Source: Termitomyces sp. T153 (taxonomy: Eukaryota; Basidiomycota; Agaricomycetes; Agaricales; Lyophyllaceae). Taken from it: a stretch of 64,000 bases of DNA. The translations under genes were made by a program, and so were the position numbers. The notes under the pieces are model-generated. The model made no database searches. It had not been told where the DNA came from and worked only from the letters and a program-made list of their open reading frames with translations. The DNA is taken from assembly GCA_018296165.2 (NCBI GenBank), contig JACKQL020000129.1, forward strand, positions 60,768 to 124,767. Direction: 5' to 3'. Below are positions 57,378-64,000 of the stretch, piece by piece (positions within the stretch are counted from its first letter, which is position 1; each line of letters begins with the position of its first letter).

Positions 57378-59405
57378 ATGAGTAATATGAATATTAAGTA
57401 CGAATGCATGGATGCCCATGATGATTTTTATGCCCAGATGAAGTCAGATGGTATGGCATTTCTGGGGTTTGACACAAAAGACACATCTGATATTCAGCAA
57501 TTGGATCAGGTAGATGAAATGGAAGAGGTTTGTGCAGAACACTATGGAATACATTTAAATTTCAACAAGGACATAGGTAAATGTGAATTCAGGCAAAGGG
57601 GTGACATAGCTCATATGACAATAACTATGAATGGCATTCAGTGGGATAAACCATTAATGGGTCAAACATTTGAAGTGGTAAATGATCATTCTCTCAACAT
57701 ATCAGATCAGCCTGAAGCATATTGGAGGCATAAAGTGAACAAAACCAGATCATCTCTATTAAGCAAACAACAGTCTTCTATTCCATCACAGGGAAAAATA
57801 TACACCAACTGATAATGCTTGGATGTGCCTGGAACTGTAGAGGTGGTGGATTGATCATACCTGTATTCAAAAACAGTAGATCTAGTATGGGAACCAGCCA
57901 TTCACAACATTGTCTATGACTTCTGTCTGAACAAAGAGCAGACAAGAGCCTTTTGAATAGTAGCTCATCATGTGGTGGCCTGCAACTCAGAACAGCTTAA
58001 GATGTATATGGGAGGAATAGGGGGTACTGGGAAAACTCAAGTATTGAAAGCCTTGAAACATTACTTTGATGCTTGACAGAAGTCCCATCAGCTTGCTATT
58101 GTAGCACCTATGGGAATGGTGGCCTCTCTCCTGGGAGAGTCAACATATCATTATTTGTTTGGGACTAACGAATTGACTAGAGATTCTCAAATGCAGGTTA
58201 CACAAGTCAAGAGTTGCCTGATCAGAGTGGAGTATGTATTCTTTGATGAAGTCTCAATATTATCATGTACTGATATGTATTGCATATCAGTGTGTTTGTC
58301 TCAAATAAATGGAAAACCTCATCTGCCATTTGGTAGAATGAACATGGTATTTGCAGGTGATTTTGCACAGCTGCCTCCAGTAGCAGGGAAAGAAAATGGG
58401 TCACTGTACAGTTGTAAAGTCTGTGTCAGATTGTCTAATATCAAAGATCAGCAGGCAGCATTGGGTAAAGCTGTATGGCACCAGGTCACCACCATGGTTA
58501 TATTGCACCAAAACATGAGACAAATGGCACAATCAGATGAAGATAAAGCACTGAGGACTTCTTTGATCAACATGAGATATTGCACATGCACAAATGATGA
58601 CGTATAATTCCTGCAATCATGTTGTGTGTCTTCAAACACCAATATTAGTATAATTGATCCTGTATTCCATAATGTCTCAATTATCACTGCCCATAACATT
58701 GATAAGGATGCAATCAACATGCTTGGAAGCTCTTGTTTTGCATTAAAAAGTGGGCAGCAACTCATAGATTTTTTCAGTGAAGATAGTATTTCTGATAAAC
58801 AGAATGACAATGTGAATGGGATGCCAAAAATCAAGAGTCATACTGGTAAGTCAAAAAGTGTTCCACCATCCATTCAAAAAGAAATATGGAAACAACCTCC
58901 TTCATCCACAACCAATCAAATTGCTAGTAAGTTATCTTTATGTATCAGGTTACCCATCATAATAAAAATGAGTTTGGCAATGGAGTTATGCATCACAAAT
59001 GGTCAAAAAGGTCATGTATATGGATGGAAGTCCTGTGTTGGTTCATCAGGTCAACATATGCTAGATACACTTTTTGTGAAGCTTCAGAACCTGCCTCACA
59101 CTGTGCAGATCAAAGGTTTGCCTGAAAATGTTGTTCCTGTTACTCAAACACCCATGTCTACAGAATGCTGTTTACCAAATGATCAAAGAATTTGTATATC
59201 AAGGTCACAGGTTGAAGTCCTTGTAAACTATGCTATAATGGATTATGCAAGCCAAAGTAAGACTAGACCATTTAATCCAGTAGATCTGTTCAAATGTCAA
59301 TCACATCAGGCATACTATACTGCTCTGTGTTGAAGCACCACAGCAGATGGCACTATTATTATAAGAGAATTTGACAGGTACATGATTCAAGGTAAAGCTA
59401 GCAGG
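57378..59405 (+). pseudogene. Helitron PIF1-like helicase, 3' part beyond the solo LTR
   Basis: SF1B helicase motifs are visible: Walker A GGIGGTGKTQ (58011-58040), Walker B FFDEVS (58240-58257), motif III FAGDFAQLPPV (about 58352-58383), and a late block GQKGHVYGW. The frame is open at 58110-58607 and 58626-59333 with a stop between; the region before Walker A has several stops. The last codons, ending near KAS at 59400, continue after the solo LTR at 60562. Not functional. Confidence 0.87.
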
Positions 59406-60556
59406 TGTCACAACCCGTCCCCTGGACCCCTGCACATTGTCCAGCAACCTCCCATTCCCCAAAACCCCCGACGCTCCGCCGAACTTTTGCCCATGCCCTG
59501 TGCCTATTTTGATTAGCCCCAACGCACTCTTGGCTAACTCCAACAGCCCCCTGGCCAACTTCAACGCCTTCTCTGCAGCCACTGACACTTACCCTGGATC
59601 TCCTGAACCCCAAGAACCACCCCCGCTGTTCCTGATCTTTGCCACCCATCATCAACTCAGCACTCTGGCTCCTCCAACCCATTCTGGAGTATCACAACAA
59701 CCTCGGGGCAACCCACGTTCCCAAATGACCCCATCAACATATCAACGTGGCCCGGCCCTTGATTGCAACCAACACCCGCCAACTCCATTGAGCTCCACCA
59801 AGCCCCACTGCCACAGCCGACGTACTCCAAAGTTCTCCAGTAGTCAGTATATAAGACATCGAGTAGCTCTTCATACTCTAGTCTTGATATTACCTACCTA
59901 TTGTTAACGTTACCTATGGTCTGATTGTTTTCTTTCTCGTGTTCCATGTTCCATGTCTTGTTTTCCTTACTCTCAGTCTCCTGGTCTTATCTCAGTCTCC
60001 CGGTCTTGTCTTGTCTCCATTTTGTTATCATTCTTGTTATCATTTTGTATCTCTGCGCAAATCTATTCTTGTTCCATCTCGACTCCATTTCATTTTGTCC
60101 GATGCTGTCTCGGTGACTCTGTCCGGCCATTGTGCCCAAGTCTTCCTCAACCTTAACAACCTCATGAACTCTGCAATTACAATTACAAACCCTGACACTC
60201 TTTCACCAGATCCAAACCTCGCTCTTCACTCAGTTCTGGACTCCATCAACCCCAATTGATCTTCCATCAAACCCCAGCTCCGCTCCCATTGATTGCGTAG
60301 CCTCCTACCCCTTCACGTCCGCAAATCTCCCATACGGTCTTCTGCCTGAACCCCGCCAAGCCCATCCCGTTTCCTCGCAATCCAACTTCTCTGGACCTCC
60401 CTGGACCTGTTCGGATCACATCCCACCAACTATCCACACAAGCAATCAGTGTCCAGAATGCTTTCGAGTGTCCAGTTGCCAGTGCAAGGGGATCATGCCC
60501 ACCTAGTAAGGACTTGCCTAGTGCAGCTGAGCCCCCATGATCAGCGGAACCTGACA
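59406..60556 (+). repeat. Solo LTR, family B, in the Helitron helicase
   Basis: 1151 bp from TGTCACAACCCGTC to GGAACCTGACA, flanked by perfect GCAGG duplications (59401-59405 and 60557-60561). CpG-rich. The same family as 40374-41532 and, more distantly, 18571-19403 and 20232-21274. Confidence 0.95.
59848..59855 (+). promoter_or_regulatory. TATA box of the family B LTR
   Basis: TATATAAG in the solo LTR; the equivalent TATATAAA lies at 18801-18808 in the older fragment, followed in both by a T/C-rich leader. Confidence 0.6.
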
Positions 60557-60659
60557 GCAGGGCACTACAGCAAGAATTCAGGGAACTAGAGCTTCTTAAT
60601 GAAATAACAAGCCTGCAATACATAGGAAAATTATAAAAAGGACTGCATGATGTGCCCAG

Positions 60660-60861
60660 GCAAAGCCCGTCCCATTTCCTCGCAATCCAACTTCTCTGGA
60701 CCTCCCCGGACCTGTTCGGATCACATCCCACCAACTATCCGCACAAGCAATCAGTGTCCAGAACACTTTTGAGTGTCCGGTTGCCAGTGCAAGGGGATCA
60801 TGCCCACCTAGTAAGGACTCACCCAGTGCAGCTGAGCCCCCATGATCAGTGGAACCTGACA
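60660..60861 (+). repeat. LTR fragment, family B 3' end
   Basis: Nearly identical to the last 200 bp of the solo LTR just upstream (both run from a tcccRtttcctcgcaatcc stretch to ggaacctgaca). The 5' part is missing. It may be the 5' LTR end of the element that fills the C-rich region. Confidence 0.85.
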
Positions 60862-63800
60862 TAATATCAAGACTCTACCTTACTCCGTCCGTGATGCCCG
60901 CACTATCTCCGCACACACAATCAAATAACTCTGATGTCTATGGTCTACTCATGCCTGGAAACCCTTATGATTCATACGGCCCTGCCCAATTTGCCGAGGC
61001 ACATTGAGTCACGGATCCGACACCAAACGTCCCCTCCACTCCGGTTACATCCATACAACGGCTCCCCCCATGGACACCCTCCCCAACCCACACCCAACCT
61101 CGAACCCCTCACGCAGACCATCAAATCATCTCCCACCCCACCCTTACCCTCTCCGCCAACTCCGTTCCCTCACACAAAGTTGACCCCGATGTCACCCAAA
61201 GAACAGCATTCTAAAACCTGGTGACCATCTGACCAAATGAGCGACAATGTCTCCGGCACCGTGCCAACCCTCTGACAAACAATAATGCCAACCCGCCGCG
61301 AAACAGTCACCCATTGCGCAAAGGATTGCCAGCCATGATGAGACCACTGAGAATGTGCTTCCCTGAAGCCCGCCTGTGGATCTACCAACCCACTAGCAAC
61401 CCCGCAGACTGATGAATGCGACTAATCACCAACAACACTACCAAACCCTACTACTGACCACCCGACCCTCACTGCAATCACCCCCAAGGAACTACGCCCT
61501 CCAACGATTAGCCCCGAAATCACCGAAATCAAGCTCAACCCAACAACCCCAACAACAGAGCAAGAACCCCAGACCTAGGCTACGCTCCAACCCCAGAACC
61601 TGCTTCTGGTCAGTTGGGGACCTTGGTCAACTCTGCTGTCACCTCTGCCCAACAAATGAAGGGGCCCCGACACCTCCGACCCGACCCCAACAACTCCGGA
61701 ACAAGACCAAGACATCCCCAAGCTTCTAGATGGTCAGGAAAAAATGGCTATGCACCTCCACCCTGCCGCCCAAAGCACAGCCCCAAAGTTAACAAGGAGA
61801 ACCACGGCACCCCAACTCTCAACAAGGGACAACTCCAGACCACACTGCTATTTCAACACCTTCTCCCACACAATCCAGAACCCCCGACATTGAGGACCCT
61901 TGACGCTGACCCTCCCCGCATGCCACTCCCGAACCTAAACTCCACCACCAGACTCCACCACCTCCCACAAAGGAACTCCCAGCATAGGAGCCACCCCAAA
62001 CTAACTATAGGAAAAAGGACCCTATACAAAGTAGTTCCCCTAAGTACTCTAAATTCGCTGACATGTTCATATAAGGAAGGGAGAAGCCCCACCATCATCC
62101 AGAGAACGTTGATCAGCTGCTCAAGTGACCTGACGACCCAAAGGGCACACGCTCCAATATCCTTAAAGGACCTCCCCCACCTGGCTCAACAACCCAAACA
62201 ACCCCATGCCAGCCTAAAACTGCCCGACCCACCCCTCTGACCCCCTCTGAACTCCTCAACGCAGCTCCGGACCCTGGCAACACAACTCCAGGGCCTCCAC
62301 TCTGACTCCAACATTTGATCAAGGGGACCTACGGCGCCAACCCAACAACAATGCCCTGGTAGCCCCAACTCCACAACATAAATCACCACCAGCTCCGAAT
62401 CCCGCCCCTATGCCGGAATATGTCCGTCAAACAGGGACCACATCATCAGAGTACCCAGAAGCAAGCCACATACAAAGTATCCTCTTTGGAGTACCCAGAA
62501 GCAGGCCACATGCAAAGTACCCTCTCCAGAGTACACTAAGGTTGCTGACGCCCTCCCCAAAAAGATGCCGCATGCCCCAACAATAATTTGACACTGAAGG
62601 AAGTGCCGCCCACCCACAACCAGCAAAGGATGTCACATGCCGCGACCCCGCCCTTGGAGTCCCAGCCCACCACCGTCCCACTCCCCTTGCCCAACACAGA
62701 TCGCTCCCAACAAGAAAACAAAAAAAAACTCCGGGACCCTCAAAGTAATTCCCCCAAAAGTTTCACACACCCCCGGAGAACCCAACCACAACTGATGGAG
62801 ATCAACCCCGGAGCCCAAGAAATGATGAAGTGGCCCCTCTGACTCCGCCCCGAACTCTTGAGGGACAAGAGACAACCCCCGAGGAAGCGTACCAAAACCT
62901 ACCCCGCCCCCTCCATTTGTAGTAACCCCCGGACCACTCCGGAACACAAGTGGAAGAATGCCCTAACCCCGTCAACAGACTAAACCCACCCCCCAACCCC
63001 CATACCAACCCCAAACCCCTGGTCCTTGTGCTGGGAACGACGGACCAACAAAATATGTTTTGGGCCCGTTTCCCTGCTCCGCAACCCCCAAAGTCTTTCC
63101 GCTGGGACGATCCGTTGCCAACCGGACCCCACACTACCCCTACCAAAAGAAGCACCCCAAGCCCTAGAAGACAAAAGCAATGTCACGTAGGTGGCCTAGG
63201 ACCCACAGACCCTGACTCTGGACCAGGAGAAACTTATGGGGACTGGTCACCCCGAATCCCACCCCCTTGTCACCGGCACTCCAAAGCACACCAAACACCC
63301 CCGAGCACACCTGCCCATAAACACAACCCTCTGGAGTGCAACAACAACCAGAACCAATATTTCGGAACACAACAAAGCCCCGACCCCACATGCCTTTCGT
63401 CGAATACAATACTCTGGAGCTCAACAGAACCCCACCATATGCAGCCCCACTAAAACATAGATCCCAGGGCAACCCAAGTCAAGGAATCGGATCCTCACCC
63501 TAAGAGAGTATCTCCGCCCCCATGCTGACCAAACCCACAGCCCAGGACGACCGGAGAACCAGCTCCCGCCAACTTATTACAAGGACCCCCCTCTGGACCA
63601 ACTATGCCGCAAGGACGAACCTTGCCCCACCAACCCCACCAATGAAGAGGGCCCCGCCGCCTTTGCCACCAGCATCGGCATAAGGGCCAGATCATGGGAA
63701 GACCTCCGTCCCTCCCGCCAACCGCACTGACAAGAAAACCACAGCCCCAAACCCCACTGGACACATGTGAAAGATTCAAAGGTCCGCCCTCCTGTACCAA

Positions 63801-64000
63801 CATGGTGCACGTCCCCACCACAGACTGAAGAAAACCCCTACACCCTTGGTCAGAAATTCCAAGAATCAAACCCAATAACACCATCCCAAAATGCCACGGA
63901 ACTCCATAGGAGAACTCCCACCACCCCCGCCGAACCTTGGGAGCCCTCCCTGCAATGCTCTGCCCTGTTCCGACAAACCCTGGGACTAGCCAGCACAGAC
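60862..64000. other. C-rich, G-poor low-complexity region, gene content unclear
   Basis: Follows a LTR end directly, so it may be the internal part of a family B retrotransposon running off the window. The plus strand is strikingly C- and A-rich with few G. ORFs (for example 61614-62240 plus, 62950-63453 plus) are Pro/Asn/His/Thr-rich without motifs and look like composition effects. Stops are frequent. I see no reliable domain. Confidence 0.45.
62449..62536 (+). repeat. 40-bp tandem repeat
   Basis: gtacccagaagca begins at 62451 and 62491, and gtacac at 62531, giving a period of exactly 40 bp with about two units and a third start. Confidence 0.8.

Larger units (their letters stand above)
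53584..60655 (+). mobile_element. Degenerate Helitron (rolling-circle transposon)
   Basis: Plus-strand remnants of the fungal Helitron polyprotein in order: DUF6570-like N-terminal region, Rep (HUH) nuclease region and PIF1-type helicase. Split by a solo LTR (59406-60556), after which the helicase C-terminus continues (EFRELELLNEITSLQYIGKL). Cut at about 60660 by another LTR fragment. The ends (5' TC, 3' hairpin with CTRR) were not found, so boundaries are those of recognisable coding. Confidence 0.85.

Noticed and set aside
61614..62240. 208-codon Pro/His-rich ORF and similar long frames in the C-rich region
   Set aside because: Extreme base composition lowers stop frequency; no domain or splice logic; overlapping ORFs on both strands look alike.
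1..64000. CRISPR arrays, operons or bacterial-type regulatory sites
   Set aside because: Introns, LTR retrotransposons and a SINE show a eukaryotic nuclear sequence; no regularly spaced repeat array of CRISPR type is present.

Overview
The window looks like nuclear DNA of an agaricomycete (mushroom-type basidiomycete). Host genes are cut by many short (about 45-65 nt) GT-AG introns. They encode a CYP63-like cytochrome P450, two MARVEL-type four-helix membrane proteins, an F-box protein and two F-box-associated paralogues. All of this was read by eye; no database search was run, so family names rest on recognised motifs.

Layout. 1-6.35 kb is genic: the 3' part of a 13-exon P450 (67-2167), then two divergently transcribed MARVEL-domain genes that become visible only after splicing (2599-3776 minus, 5109-5890 plus). 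6.35-28.37 kb is a nested, decayed transposon block: hairpin-type elements, a chromodomain Gypsy element on the minus strand (10964-18235) with one LTR split by an 898-bp palindrome, fragments of a second LTR family (18236-21274), and a degenerate plus-strand Gypsy element (21320-28366) carrying three later insertions (165 bp with a 15-bp direct repeat, a 935-bp TA-flanked terminal-inverted-repeat element, and an 863-bp tRNA-related SINE with a 14-bp target duplication). 29.9-36.2 kb is genic again (F-box and related proteins). 36.4-38.25 kb is low in genes but structured: four tRNA-like hairpins, an inverted/direct repeat pair and a degenerate tandem array. 38.26-60.66 kb is a second decayed transposon block: a solo LTR, a truncated copy of the chromodomain Gypsy (42382-46265), a JmjC-like pseudogene and a broken Helitron whose helicase is split by another solo LTR. 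60.66-64 kb is a LTR fragment followed by a strongly C-rich, G-poor stretch without convincing genes.

How it fits together. The two transposon blocks are nearly devoid of CpG and full of stop codons, many of which look like CGA-to-TGA changes, as expected from cytosine methylation followed by deamination. The genic islands and the later insertions (solo LTRs, SINE, right half of the TA-flanked element) keep CpG. The window therefore shows a layered history of insertion and silencing, with some insertions datable relative to their hosts by exact target duplications. No retrotransposon here has an intact polyprotein.
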